Origin: Kitasatospora sp. MAA4
GTDB lineage: Bacteria; Actinomycetota; Actinomycetes; Streptomycetales; Streptomycetaceae
DNA: 64,000 nt
Direction of reading: 5' to 3'
NCBI RefSeq assembly: GCF_029893355.1
Contig: NZ_JARZAI010000022.1
Coordinates: forward strand, 1-64,000
Shown here: positions 8,306 to 17,770 of the stretch, piece by piece
Position numbering within the stretch: the stretch's first letter is position 1
Layout of the letters: every line of letters starts with the position of its first letter
The notes under the pieces: model-generated
What the model was told of the DNA's origin: nothing
The model's database searches: none
Seen by the model: only the letters and a program-made list of their open reading frames with translations
Program-made: the position numbers and the translations under genes

Positions 8306-9421
8306 GTGCTCCCCAGCCCGGGACAGACGGTGGCAGGCCGCTACCAGGTGACGGACGGCCCGGAGCCGTCGGTCGCCCCGGGCGAGTGCCGGTACGCGTA
8401 CGACGGCCGTACCGGCGGCCGGGTGCTCCTCGAGGGGCTTGAACTCCCCGAGGTGCTCGCCGTCGACCTCTACAAGACAGACGAACCGGCAGCCGACGGC
8501 CGCTGGCTGGACCCGGCGGGCATCCTCGCGGAGGTGGCGGCGGCGATCGCCGGCTGCCCCGAGCACCCGCGGTTGCGGCAGGCCTACGACGTGGTCGCGC
8601 AGGACGGCACGGTCTGGGTCGCCGGCGAGCTGCCGCCCGCCGTCCCGCTCGCGCAGCTGCTGGAGGACGGCCGGCTCCCGCCCTACCGGGTGGCCGAGCT
8701 GGCCTCGGACCTGGCGGGCGCGCTGCGGGCCGTGCACACCGAGGGCCGGGTGCACGGCAATCTCGGGATCGAGCAGGTAGTGGTCTGCGAGGACGGCGCC
8801 GCGCTGCTCGGCGGCCATGCGCTCGGCGTGGCGCAGGAGGCGCTGGCCCGGGCGCTCGGCGGCACCGACGGACGGCGCTGGACCCAGGCCCGCACCGAAC
8901 TGGCCGGGGTCCGCGCCGAGCGCTGGCCGCCGGAGCTGCTCGGCGCGCCCGGTGTCGCCGGGGAGCCCGCCGACTGCTGGGCGCTGGGCGTGCTGGTGTA
9001 CCGGCTGCTGACCGGCCGCGGGCCGTTCCCCGAGCAGAGCCCGACCGCGCTGTTCGCCGCGGTGCGGGCCGGCGTGCCGGACTCCACCGAGGGCTGCGGC
9101 TCGCTGCGGCCGCTGGTCGACCGGCTGCTCGCGACCGATCCGGCGCAGCGCCCGGACGCCGAGGGGATCCGGGTCTGGCTCACCGAGCTGCTGGCCACCG
9201 CCCCCGAGCCGTACCGGCCGGCGCCTTCGAGCCTGCCGGTGCTGCGCCCCTCCCGGCCGCTGACGATCCGCCGCCGGACATCGGCGCAGGTGGTGGCACC
9301 CGAGCACGCCGCCCGGCACGCCAGGACCGGCCCGGCCGCGCCGTCGCCCGTCCTGCTGGTCGGCGGGGTGCTGACGGCGATGCTGCTGGCGCTCGCCGCG
9401 CTGGTCCTGCTGGGTGGTTAG
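8306..9421 (+). CDS. membrane-anchored pseudokinase
   Basis: 371 aa, GTG 8306 preceded by GAGAGGGGA. The fold follows a bacterial Ser/Thr kinase (start TVAGRYQVTDG; late lobe DCWALGVLVYRLLTGRGPF and DPAQRPDAEGIRVWLTELL), but key catalytic sites are missing: the HRD motif is replaced by VHGNLG (asparagine/leucine in place of Asp) and DFG by LGG, and the glycine loop is degenerate. A single C-terminal helix (PVLLVGGVLTAMLLALAALV) anchors it with the kinase-like domain inside. It is therefore expected to be a catalytically dead partner or scaffold for the flanking kinases. Its last codons lie inside the 106-bp tandem duplication. Confidence 0.85.
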   Translation: MLPSPGQTVAGRYQVTDGPEPSVAPGECRYAYDGRTGGRVLLEGLELPEVLAVDLYKTDEPAADGRWLDPAGILAEVAAAIAGCPEHPRLRQAYDVVAQDGTVWVAGELPPAVPLAQLLEDGRLPPYRVAELASDLAGALRAVHTEGRVHGNLGIEQVVVCEDGAALLGGHALGVAQEALARALGGTDGRRWTQARTELAGVRAERWPPELLGAPGVAGEPADCWALGVLVYRLLTGRGPFPEQSPTALFAAVRAGVPDSTEGCGSLRPLVDRLLATDPAQRPDAEGIRVWLTELLATAPEPYRPAPSSLPVLRPSRPLTIRRRTSAQVVAPEHAARHARTGPAAPSPVLLVGGVLTAMLLALAALVLLGG

Positions 9422-9485
9422 CGGGCGGACGGTCACGAGGGGATCACGTGGCCGGGTCGCGACGTCGACCGTTGGACAGGGCGCC

Positions 9486-9491
9486 TAATCT
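9486..9491 (+). promoter_or_regulatory. -10-like element, first copy
   Basis: TAATCT fits the Streptomyces -10 pattern TANNNT. TCGACC 17 bases upstream could be a weak -35. It is in the first unit of the tandem duplication, about 170 bp before the kinase start. Confidence 0.35.
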
Positions 9492-9591
9492 GTGGGGGAG
9501 ACATTGTTCGCCCTGCTGGGTGGTTAGCGGGCGGACGGTCACGAGGGGATCACGTGGCCGGGTCGCGACGTCGACCGTTGGGCTGGGCGCC

Positions 9592-9597
9592 TAATCT
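9592..9597 (+). promoter_or_regulatory. -10-like element, second copy
   Basis: This is the second identical TAATCT, 106 bp after the first and about 65 bp before the kinase ATG at 9663. If functional, transcription of the kinase would start around 9604 with a leader of roughly 60 bases. Confidence 0.4.
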
Positions 9598-9662
9598 GTG
9601 GGGGAGACATTGTTCGAACGGTGATCAGTCGCGTGGTGCACCGAAGAGGGGGAGCGGTCGCC

Positions 9663-11423
9663 ATGAGTGGACAGGACCAGGTCGGGGCAGAGAGCGTGGC
9701 CGAGTCGGACGTATCCGTACCGGCTGCGCAGCCGTCCGCACGGCCGGCCGAACCCGCCGTCGAATCCACCCAGCGGATGCTGGCCGGCCGCTACGAGCTG
9801 GGGGAGCGGCTCGGCCGCGGCGGCATGGGGACGGTCTGGCGGGCCAAGGACCGGATGCTGGACCGCGAGGTGGCGGTCAAGGAGCTGACGGTCAGCCACC
9901 TCCCCGAGGAGGATCTGGCGATCCTGCAGTCCCGGATGAAGCAGGAGGCCCGGGCCGCGGCCCGGATCAAGCACCCTGGCGTGATCACCATTCACGACGT
10001 GCTGGAGCAGGACGGCCGGCCGTGGATCGTCATGGAGCTGGTCGACGGCCGCTCGCTGGCCGACGTGATCTCCCAGGACGGCACGCTCGCGCCGCGCGAC
10101 GCCGCAGAGGTCGGCGCGCAGGTGCTCGCCGCGCTGCACCGCGGCCACCAGCTCGGCGTGCTGCACCGCGACGTCAAGCCCGCAAACGTCCTGCTGGAGC
10201 ACGGCACCGGGCGGGCGGTGCTGCTGGACTTCGGCATCGCGGCCCTGGAGGGCTCCGGCGAGCTGACCCGGCCGGGCGACCTGGTCGGTTCGCCCGACTA
10301 CCTGGCGCCCGAACGGGCCCAGGGCGAGCGTCCCGGTCCGGCCTCGGACATCTGGGGCCTGGGCGCCACGCTGTACGCGGCGGTGGAGGGCCAGTCCCCC
10401 TTCCGCCGCGACTCGCCGATCAGCACGTTGGCCGCGGTGGTCTCCGAGCCGCTGCCGGAGCCGAAGCGGGCGGGCGCGCTGGGACCGGTGCTGGCGGCGC
10501 TGCTGGCCCGGGAGGTGGCCGACCGGCCCAGTGCCGACGAGGCGCTGCGGATGCTGGCCGAGGTGACCGCCGGGCACACCATCGACATCAAGCGGACCCC
10601 CCGCGAGCAGCCGCGCACACCCACCCAGCAGGTGCCGGTGGTGGACCGCAACGTGGTCGAGGCCGCGCCGGGGCCGGTCGGCCCGCCGCCGCCCCGGCAG
10701 AGCGAGCTCTCCTCGACCGCGCCGACACAGGCCCGGCCCGCCGCCGAGCAGCCGGTCCGCCGCCGGCGGTCCGGCCTGCGGCTGGCGCTCGTCGGGCTGC
10801 TGGCCGCGGTGCTGGCCGGGACGGCCGCCTTCGTGGCGAACGGCGGTCTGAACCGGACCAGCACGCTCACGGCAGGTCCGCCGCCGTCCATCCCGGTCAC
10901 CACGAGCAGCCCGACGGCCTCGGAGGACGTCACCGCCTCGCCCGTCCCGCTGGACTCCCCGCCGGCCGGCTACGTCTGGCAGCAGGACGAGCAGGGCTTC
11001 CGCTTCCTGCTGCCGACGACCGGCGGCACCTGGGGCCGCTCGATGCGCAACAACAACATCTACTACACCCCGGACGGCCAGCGGCACCTGATCCAGTTCG
11101 CTGTCACGGTGGGCGCGGGGGAGACGCCGCTGGCCCACCTGCAGTCCCTGGAGGGCGACAACATCCAGAAGTACAAGGACTACCACCGGGTGAGCATGGC
11201 GGCGACGCAGGTGCACGGCCACCCGGCGGCGAAGTGGGTGTGGACCTTCACCTGCCCCGCCTCGATGTGCACCAACGCCGGACCGCGCCAGGACTTCGAG
11301 GAGGAGTTCACGGACTCCGACGGCACCTCCTACGCGATGCTGTCCTCCGGGCCGCTGGGGGACGCCACGGTGACCGAGGCGCGCTTTATTGCTTTGCTCA
11401 ACAACTTCACCGTTACGCACTAG
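9663..11423 (+). CDS. transmembrane Ser/Thr protein kinase with extracytoplasmic sensor domain
   Basis: 586 aa from ATG 9663 (GGGGGAG upstream). A 38-residue acidic/Pro N-extension precedes a complete kinase domain: glycine loop GRGGMGTVW, K73, D170 in LHRDVKPANVL, and D189 of DFG. A linker leads to one membrane helix at about 372-392 (LRLALVGLLAAVLAGTAAFV), then an outside domain beginning GYVWQQDEQGFRFLLP and ending LLNNFTVTH. Both catalytic and sensor domains look paralogous to the kinase at 6365, with the pseudokinase between them. Two cysteines in the outer domain (CPASMC) could form a disulfide. The ligand and substrates are unknown. Confidence 0.93.
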   Translation: MSGQDQVGAESVAESDVSVPAAQPSARPAEPAVESTQRMLAGRYELGERLGRGGMGTVWRAKDRMLDREVAVKELTVSHLPEEDLAILQSRMKQEARAAARIKHPGVITIHDVLEQDGRPWIVMELVDGRSLADVISQDGTLAPRDAAEVGAQVLAALHRGHQLGVLHRDVKPANVLLEHGTGRAVLLDFGIAALEGSGELTRPGDLVGSPDYLAPERAQGERPGPASDIWGLGATLYAAVEGQSPFRRDSPISTLAAVVSEPLPEPKRAGALGPVLAALLAREVADRPSADEALRMLAEVTAGHTIDIKRTPREQPRTPTQQVPVVDRNVVEAAPGPVGPPPPRQSELSSTAPTQARPAAEQPVRRRRSGLRLALVGLLAAVLAGTAAFVANGGLNRTSTLTAGPPPSIPVTTSSPTASEDVTASPVPLDSPPAGYVWQQDEQGFRFLLPTTGGTWGRSMRNNNIYYTPDGQRHLIQFAVTVGAGETPLAHLQSLEGDNIQKYKDYHRVSMAATQVHGHPAAKWVWTFTCPASMCTNAGPRQDFEEEFTDSDGTSYAMLSSGPLGDATVTEARFIALLNNFTVTH

Positions 11424-11464
11424 TTTCCTGTTACCGACGGGTATCTAACCGTCGCTCCAGGGCC

Positions 11465-11470
11465 TAGGCT
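11465..11470 (+). promoter_or_regulatory. -10 element for a possibly leaderless transcript
   Basis: TAGGCT ends seven bases before the ATG at 11477, and no Shine-Dalgarno sequence precedes that ATG. This is the layout of a leaderless transcript, which is common in actinobacteria. No clear -35 is visible. Confidence 0.4.
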
Positions 11471-11476
11471 GCGCCC

Positions 11477-13108
11477 ATGACGGACATCTCGGCAGAGAGC
11501 CGCGGCGGCGGCCGCAACCCTGTGGCCCCGGGCGCCGGCCGTACGGTCGCCTCGGCGGTCCCCCAGTCCCTGATCTCCCGGTTGGCCCGCGGGGTCACCG
11601 CGGGCGGTGTGGAGGGCCAGAACCCGGACACGGTGCAGACCACCGCGCCGCTGACCGGCGAGCTGCTGGCCACCCTGCCGCGGTCGACCCCGGCGGACGT
11701 CGAGACGGCGTTCGGGCTCGCCCGGCGCGCGCAGAAGGCCTGGGCGGCGCTGCCGCTGCGCCGGCGCGCGGCCGTCCTGCTGCGCTTCCACGACCTGCTG
11801 CTCAAGCGGCAGGACGAGGTGCTCGACCTGGTCCAGGCGGAGACCGGCAAGTCCCGGCTGCACGCCTTCGACGAGGTGCTCGCGGTCGTCATGGTGGCGC
11901 GCTACTACGGGCGGACCGCCCCCTCGCTGCTGCGCGACCGCCGCCGAGGCGGCGCCATCCCCGTCCTGACGCACACCATCGAGGCACGCCGGCCCAAGGG
12001 CGTGATCGGGCAGATCTCGCCGTGGAACTACCCGCTGGAGCTCTCCGTCGGCGACGCGCTGCCGGCCTTCGCGGCCGGCAACGGGGTGGTCAACAAGCCC
12101 GACACCCAGACCGCGCTGACCGCGCTCTGGGCCCGTGAGCTGCTGATCGAGGCCGGGCTGCCGGCCGACCTGTGGCAGATCGTGATCGGCGACGGACCGG
12201 TGATCGGCCCGGCCGTGGTCGAGCGGGCGGACTACGTCTCGTTCACCGGCTCCACCCGCACCGGCCGGGAGGTGGCGCAGCAGGCCGCGGCCCGCCTGGT
12301 CGGCGCCTCGCTGGAGCTGGGCGGCAAGAACGCCATGCTGGTGCTGGCAGACGCCGACCTGGACCGCGCGGTCGACGGCGCGGTGCGGGCCTGCTTCTCC
12401 TCCGCCGGGCAGCTCTGCGTCTCGGTCGAGCGGCTCTTCGTGCACCGCTCGGTGGCGGAGGTGTTCCTGGCGAAGTTCGCCGAGCGGACCCGGGCGATGC
12501 GGCTGGGCGGCGGCCTGGCGTACGGCGCGGAGATGGGCTCGCTGAGCTCCGAGCGGCAGCTGGAGGTGACCGTCCGGCACGTCGAGGAGGCGGTCAAGGC
12601 GGGCGCCACCGTGCTGGCCGGCGGGCAGGCGCGTCCGGAGCTCGGCCCGCTCTTCTTCGAGCCGACCATCCTGGACGGGGTCACCCCCGACATGGCGGTC
12701 TGCACCGAGGAGACCTTCGGCCCGGTGGTCTCGGTCTACCGGTTCGACACCGAGGACGAGGCCGTAACCGTCGCCAACTCGACGCCGTACGGCCTGAATT
12801 CGAGCGTCTGGACGAAGGACGGGCGGCGCGGGCGGGCGGTCGCGGCGCGACTGCGCACCGGCACCGTCAACGTCAACGAGGGCTATGCGGCCGCGTACGG
12901 CTCGGTGGCCTCGCCGATGGGCGGGATGGGAGACTCCGGGCTCGGCCGGCGGCACGGCGCCGAGGGCATCCTGCGCTACACCGAGGGCCAGACCATCGCC
13001 ACTCAGCGGCTGATGCCGATCGCCCCCGCGTACGGCCTGGACGACGCGAAGTTCGCCATGCTGCTCAGCAAGGGGCTGCGGGCCATGAAGGCGCTCGGAT
13101 TCAAGTGA
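11477..13108 (+). CDS. NAD(P)-dependent aldehyde dehydrogenase, succinate-semialdehyde dehydrogenase type
   Basis: 543-aa aldehyde dehydrogenase. The Rossmann cofactor part includes GQISPWNYPLEL and the FTGSTRTG turn; catalytic residues are E280 (LELGGKN) and C314 (SSAGQLCVS). TEETFGPVVSVYRF is the conserved late segment. The closest general class is succinate-semialdehyde dehydrogenase, but substrate cannot be read from sequence. About 45 residues precede the usual ALDH start, including low-complexity sequence, so an internal start is possible. The downstream GMC oxidoreductase starts 17 bases later, suggesting an alcohol-to-aldehyde-to-acid pair. Confidence 0.85.
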   Translation: MTDISAESRGGGRNPVAPGAGRTVASAVPQSLISRLARGVTAGGVEGQNPDTVQTTAPLTGELLATLPRSTPADVETAFGLARRAQKAWAALPLRRRAAVLLRFHDLLLKRQDEVLDLVQAETGKSRLHAFDEVLAVVMVARYYGRTAPSLLRDRRRGGAIPVLTHTIEARRPKGVIGQISPWNYPLELSVGDALPAFAAGNGVVNKPDTQTALTALWARELLIEAGLPADLWQIVIGDGPVIGPAVVERADYVSFTGSTRTGREVAQQAAARLVGASLELGGKNAMLVLADADLDRAVDGAVRACFSSAGQLCVSVERLFVHRSVAEVFLAKFAERTRAMRLGGGLAYGAEMGSLSSERQLEVTVRHVEEAVKAGATVLAGGQARPELGPLFFEPTILDGVTPDMAVCTEETFGPVVSVYRFDTEDEAVTVANSTPYGLNSSVWTKDGRRGRAVAARLRTGTVNVNEGYAAAYGSVASPMGGMGDSGLGRRHGAEGILRYTEGQTIATQRLMPIAPAYGLDDAKFAMLLSKGLRAMKALGFK

Positions 13109-13125
13109 CCGCCGACGAGGGAGAG

Positions 13126-14928
13126 ATGACGGCTGTGCCCGAGGACCACGCGCAGGACCCGGACGGCGGCTTCGACTACGACGTGATCGTGGTCGGGTCG
13201 GGCTTCGGCGGTTCGGTGGCCGCGCTGCGGCTGACCGAGAAGGGCTACCGGGTGGGCGTGCTGGAGGCCGGCCGGCGGTTCGCCGCGGACGAACTGCCCA
13301 GGAACTCCTGGGACGTGCGCAACTACCTGTGGGCGCCGGGCCTCGGGCTCTACGGCATCCAGCGGATCCACCTGCTGGCCAACGTGGTGGTGCTGGCCGG
13401 CGCCGGGGTCGGCGGCGGCTCGCTCAACTACGCCAACACCCTGTACGTCCCGCCGAAGGCCTTCTTCGAGGACCGGCAGTGGCAGCACATCACCAACTGG
13501 GAAGAGGAGTTGACCCCCTTCTACGACCAGGCGCAGCGGATGCTGGGGGTGCGGACGAACCCGACCACCACCCCGTCGGACGTCCACCTGAAGGCCGCCG
13601 CCGAGCGGATGGGCGTCGGCGACACCTTCCACCTCGCGCCGGTCGGGGTCTTCTTCGGAGACGGTCGGGACGCCGACGGCAGCGCGAAGGCCGCGCCGGG
13701 CACCGAGGTCGAGGACCCGTACTTCGGCGGTGCCGGGCCGCGCCGCAAGGCCTGCGTGGAGTGCGGCGAGTGCATGACGGGCTGCCGGCACGGCGCCAAG
13801 AACATGCTCACCGAGAACTACCTCTACCTGGCCGAGGCCAACGGCGCCGAGATCCACCCGCTCACCACGGTGGCCCGGATCCGCGAGCAGGGCGAGGGCT
13901 TTGCGGTGGACGTGCGGCGCACCAACGCCCGTTCCCGCAGCGCCGAGCAGGCCGGGGCGCGCACCCTGACCGCTGCCAGGGTGGTGGTCGCGGCCGGCAC
14001 CTACGGGACCCAGACGCTGCTGCACACGATGCGCGAGCAGGGCCGGCTGCCCGGGATCTCGGCCAAGCTCGGCGAGCTCACCCGCACCAACTCCGAGGCC
14101 CTGGTGGGTGCGCAGACCACCGACCGGCGGTACGGCCGGCCGGTGGACTTCACCAAGGGCGTGGCGATCACCTCGTCCATCCACCCGGACGCGAACACCC
14201 ACATCGAGCCGGTGCGCTACGGCAAGGGCTCGAACGCGATGGGCTTCCTGTCGATCATCCAGGTGCCGGGCGCCGGGCGCGGTCCGCGCTGGCTGCGGGC
14301 CGGTGTCACCGCGGTCAAGCAACCCACGGTGTTCGCCCGCTCGTTGAGCAACCGGAAGTGGTCCGAGCGGACCATCATCGGACTGGTGATGCAGTCGCTG
14401 GACAACTCCATCACCGTCTCGCTGAAGCAGAAGGGCTTCGGCAAGGGCAAGTTGACGTCGAGTCAGGGGCACGGAACGCCGAACCCGACCTGGATCCCGG
14501 CTGCCGAGGAGGGCGCCAAGGCGCTCGCCGCGGAGATCAACGGCTTCGCCGGCGGGACCGTCGGGGACGTCTTCGACATCCCGATGACCGCGCACTTCAT
14601 CGGCGGCTGCCCGATCGCCGACAGCCCGCAGGACGGCGTGATCGACCCGTACCACCGCCTCTACGGCCACCCGGGGATCAGCGTGGTGGACGGCTCGGCG
14701 ATCTCCGCCAACCTCGGGGTCAACCCCTCGCTGACGATCACCGCGCAGGCCGAGCGGGCGATGTCGATGTGGCCCAACAAGGGTGCGGTGGACCGGCGTC
14801 CGGCGCAGGGCGAGCCGTACCGCCGGGTGGCGGCGGTGGAGCCGGTGCGCGCGGCCGTGCCGGCCGGGGCGTTCGGGGAGCTGCGGCTGCCGCTGCTGGC
14901 CGTCCCGAAGGTGCCGAAGAAAAAGTAA
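13126..14928 (+). CDS. GMC-family (cholesterol-oxidase-like) FAD oxidoreductase
   Basis: 600 aa from ATG 13126, which follows GAGGGAGAG; a GTG at 13105 overlapping the preceding stop is an alternative. GSGFGG at residues 24-29 is the FAD-binding loop and the C-terminal HFIGGCPIADSPQDGVIDP plus SVVDGSAISANLGVNPS is the GMC active-site/FAD region. A cysteine cluster C210-x2-C213-x2-C216-x3-C220 followed by RHGAKN is ferredoxin-like and is shared with the ChoD-type subgroup. Cholesterol-oxidase-like function is a family label; the true alcohol or sterol-like substrate is unknown. It is likely co-transcribed with the aldehyde dehydrogenase. Confidence 0.88.
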   Translation: MTAVPEDHAQDPDGGFDYDVIVVGSGFGGSVAALRLTEKGYRVGVLEAGRRFAADELPRNSWDVRNYLWAPGLGLYGIQRIHLLANVVVLAGAGVGGGSLNYANTLYVPPKAFFEDRQWQHITNWEEELTPFYDQAQRMLGVRTNPTTTPSDVHLKAAAERMGVGDTFHLAPVGVFFGDGRDADGSAKAAPGTEVEDPYFGGAGPRRKACVECGECMTGCRHGAKNMLTENYLYLAEANGAEIHPLTTVARIREQGEGFAVDVRRTNARSRSAEQAGARTLTAARVVVAAGTYGTQTLLHTMREQGRLPGISAKLGELTRTNSEALVGAQTTDRRYGRPVDFTKGVAITSSIHPDANTHIEPVRYGKGSNAMGFLSIIQVPGAGRGPRWLRAGVTAVKQPTVFARSLSNRKWSERTIIGLVMQSLDNSITVSLKQKGFGKGKLTSSQGHGTPNPTWIPAAEEGAKALAAEINGFAGGTVGDVFDIPMTAHFIGGCPIADSPQDGVIDPYHRLYGHPGISVVDGSAISANLGVNPSLTITAQAERAMSMWPNKGAVDRRPAQGEPYRRVAAVEPVRAAVPAGAFGELRLPLLAVPKVPKKK

Positions 14929-15071
14929 CAGCCAGGGTGATCAGGGTTGTTACAGAGTCGGCCGACAGGTGTTACAGCGTCGGCGGAGCACCGAGTCGGG
15001 CGCTTCCTACCGTAGGCGATGTCAACCCCCGGCCAGTCGGGCCGGGGTGACGATCTCTCGGAGGACTCCCC

Positions 15072-15503
15072 ATGTCAGGTGCTACGACTGTCCGACGCGG
15101 CCTGTGTCTCGCGCTGGTCTCCCTCGGTGTCGCCGCCGCGGTGGCCGGCTCCGGGTCGGTCGCCTTCGCGGACGGCCCGAGCCCGACGCCCAGCGCTGCC
15201 GTCGCCCCGGCCGTCAGCACCCCGACCGCCAGCGCCTCGGCTTCCAGCGCGCCGAGCGTCGGCGGAAGTGTCGCGCCCGGTGTCGTCGCCAGCAGCACGC
15301 CCAGTGTCAAGCCGAGCGGCCCCGCCGCGACCCCCTCGGCCGGTGGCCAGGTGCGCGTGGTCCCCAAGGGTGGCGCGCAGACCGGTGAGGGCACCACCGG
15401 CAACTCCAGCACCACTTGGGCGGCCGGTGGCGCGCTGGCCGCCGTGGGCGTGGCCGGTGTCGGCATCGCCGTCGTGCGTCGCCGTGCCGGCGCACGCGGC
15501 TAG
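15072..15503 (+). CDS. secreted, wall-anchored-like protein; candidate sortase substrate
   Basis: 143 aa from ATG 15072 (GGAGGA upstream). A signal peptide ends near AFA-DG (about residue 33). The mature part is a Ser/Pro/Thr/Ala-rich stalk with no globular domain. The C-terminus has the three-part sorting layout: a short motif (QTGEG), a hydrophobic segment (AAGGALAAVGVAGVGIAVV) and a basic end RRRAGARG. The motif is not canonical LPxTG or LAxTG. Overlap with the class F sortase gene makes it the obvious candidate substrate. It may act as a surface stalk or simply a membrane-held peptide. Confidence 0.75.
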   Translation: MSGATTVRRGLCLALVSLGVAAAVAGSGSVAFADGPSPTPSAAVAPAVSTPTASASASSAPSVGGSVAPGVVASSTPSVKPSGPAATPSAGGQVRVVPKGGAQTGEGTTGNSSTTWAAGGALAAVGVAGVGIAVVRRRAGARG

Positions 15504-16155
15504 TACACGTCGCCGCCGGCGCCCCTCGTGGGTGCCGGCGGCGACGGCCGGACTGCTCGCGCTGGTACTGAGCGGGGTGGTGCTGGACCAGAGCCCTGCC
15601 AACCCCCCGGTGCGGATCAGCGCCGCAGCCCAGCTGCCCGCAGACGACCCGGCTTCCGCAGCAGAACCCCCGCCCTCCTCCCCGCCTCCCCCGGCGTCCG
15701 GTCCCGTCTCGCCGCCGGTGCGGCTCTCCGTCCCGCGGATCGGGGTGGACGCCCCGGTGGCCGCAGGCGGCCTGAACGCCGACGGCACCGTCGAGACCCC
15801 GCCGATGAACCAGCCGGGGCAGGTCGACTGGTACGGCAACGGTCCGGCGCCGGGCCAGGTCGGCCCGGCCGTGCTGCTCGGCCACATCAACACCACCAAG
15901 GGCCCGGCGGTCTTCGCGCGCCTGCTGGACCTGAGGCAGGGCGACCGGATCGACATCCGGCGCCAGGACGGCAGCACCGTCTCCTACCGGGTGCGCGGGC
16001 TCGGACAGTACGCGAAGACCGCGTTCCCGACCGCGCTGGTCTACGGCAACACCAGCACCCCGCAACTGCGCCTGATCACCTGCGGCGGGACGCTGGCGAG
16101 CAACGGGCACTACACCGACAACATCGTCGTCTACGCGGACCTGATCACCGGGTAG
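15484..16155 (+). CDS. class F sortase
   Basis: About 223 aa. The start is uncertain: GTG 15484, inside the end of the previous gene, gives an arginine-rich cytoplasmic tip before a signal-anchor (VPAATAGLLALVLSGVVL); GTG 15457 and 15532 are alternatives and none has a clear ribosome site, consistent with translational coupling. A Pro/Ser linker precedes the sortase barrel: PRIGVDAPVAAGGL, VLLGHINTTKGP with the catalytic His (~137), and LRLITCGGTL with the catalytic Cys (~200), then GHYTDNIVVYA. Class F enzymes are widespread in actinobacteria with largely unknown substrates. It attaches or processes exported proteins outside the membrane. Confidence 0.88.
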   Translation: MPAHAASTRRRRRPSWVPAATAGLLALVLSGVVLDQSPANPPVRISAAAQLPADDPASAAEPPPSSPPPPASGPVSPPVRLSVPRIGVDAPVAAGGLNADGTVETPPMNQPGQVDWYGNGPAPGQVGPAVLLGHINTTKGPAVFARLLDLRQGDRIDIRRQDGSTVSYRVRGLGQYAKTAFPTALVYGNTSTPQLRLITCGGTLASNGHYTDNIVVYADLITG

Positions 16156-16235
16156 CCCAGGGGGCGCCGACGGGGGCGGGGGAGCCGGGCGTGCAGACTT
16201 TGATCCCTGCCCCGACCTGAAAGGCGCTCATCCGC

Positions 16236-17038
<803 letters not shown>

Positions 17039-17042
<4 letters not shown>

Positions 17043-17770
17043 GCGCCCCCGTGCCCGGCACCCCGCGGATCCTGCTGGTGGAGGACGACGAGGTGATCCG
17101 GGAGGCCACCCAGATAGCGCTGGAGCGCTACGGCTTCCCGGTCGACACCGCCTGCGACGGCCTGGAGGCGCTGGAGCGGTTCCGCGAGCAGCCGCCGGAC
17201 CTGCTGCTGCTCGACGTGATGCTGCCGCTGCTCGACGGGGTCGGGCTGTGCCGGCGGATCCGCGAGGAGAGCCAGCTGCCGATCCTGATGATGTCGGCGC
17301 GCACCGAGCCGATCGACGTGATCTCCGGCCTGGAGGCCGGCGCCGACGACTACATCGTCAAGCCCTTCGAGATCGCCGTCCTGGTGGCGCGGATCCGCAC
17401 GGTGCTGCGGCGCACCGGGCTGCCCGCGCAGCCGGCGGCCCCCGTCGCGCGGACCCCCGCTACCGACGCCGTGCCGCGCAGCGTCCGGGAGATCGACGGC
17501 CTGGAGGTCGACACCGACGCGATGGAGGTCCGGGTCGCGGGCCGGCAGGTGCCGCTGACGCCGACCGAGCTGCGGCTGCTGCTGGAGTTCACGGCCGCGC
17601 CCGGCATCCTGCTGGAGCGCCAGACCCTGCTCGAACGGGTCTGGGACTACTCCTGGGGCGCGGACACCCGGGTGGTCGACGTCCATGTGCAGCGACTGCG
17701 GGCCAAGATCGGCGCGGACCGGATCGAGACCGTGCGCGGTTTCGGCTACAAGCTGCGGCAGCTGCGGTGA
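17039..17770 (+). CDS. OmpR/PhoB-family response regulator, CseB-like
   Basis: 243 aa. Receiver domain with acidic pocket VEDDEV and phosphoacceptor D59 (LLLLDVMLPLLDG), K in IVKPFE; then a proline-rich linker and a winged-helix DNA-binding domain (LTPTELRLLLEF, RVVDVHVQRLRAKIG, TVRGFGYKL). Phrases such as VIREATQIALER and ERVWDYSWGADTRVVDVH strongly recall CseB, the regulator that turns on sigE in envelope stress, but no sigE-like sigma gene is adjacent. It overlaps both neighbours by 4 bases, so the three genes form one operon. Its targets are likely envelope genes, possibly including the sortase next door. Confidence 0.88.

Larger units (their letters stand above)
9406..9617. repeat. 106-bp tandem direct duplication (9406-9511 and 9512-9617)
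   Basis: Two head-to-tail copies, aligned without gaps, differ at only about three positions (GGACAGG versus GGCTGGG, and the final base). Each copy begins with the last codons and stop of the pseudokinase gene and ends with the region upstream of the next kinase. Copy 1 overlaps the genuine stop; copy 2 contains a duplicated, non-functional stop. Each carries TAATCT (9486-9491; 9592-9597). Either a recent duplication that doubled the promoter, or an assembly error. Confidence 0.9.

Noticed and set aside
15072..15503. Canonical LPxTG or LAxTG protein
   Set aside because: Neither motif is present; the sorting-signal shape is there but the motif is QTGEG-like.
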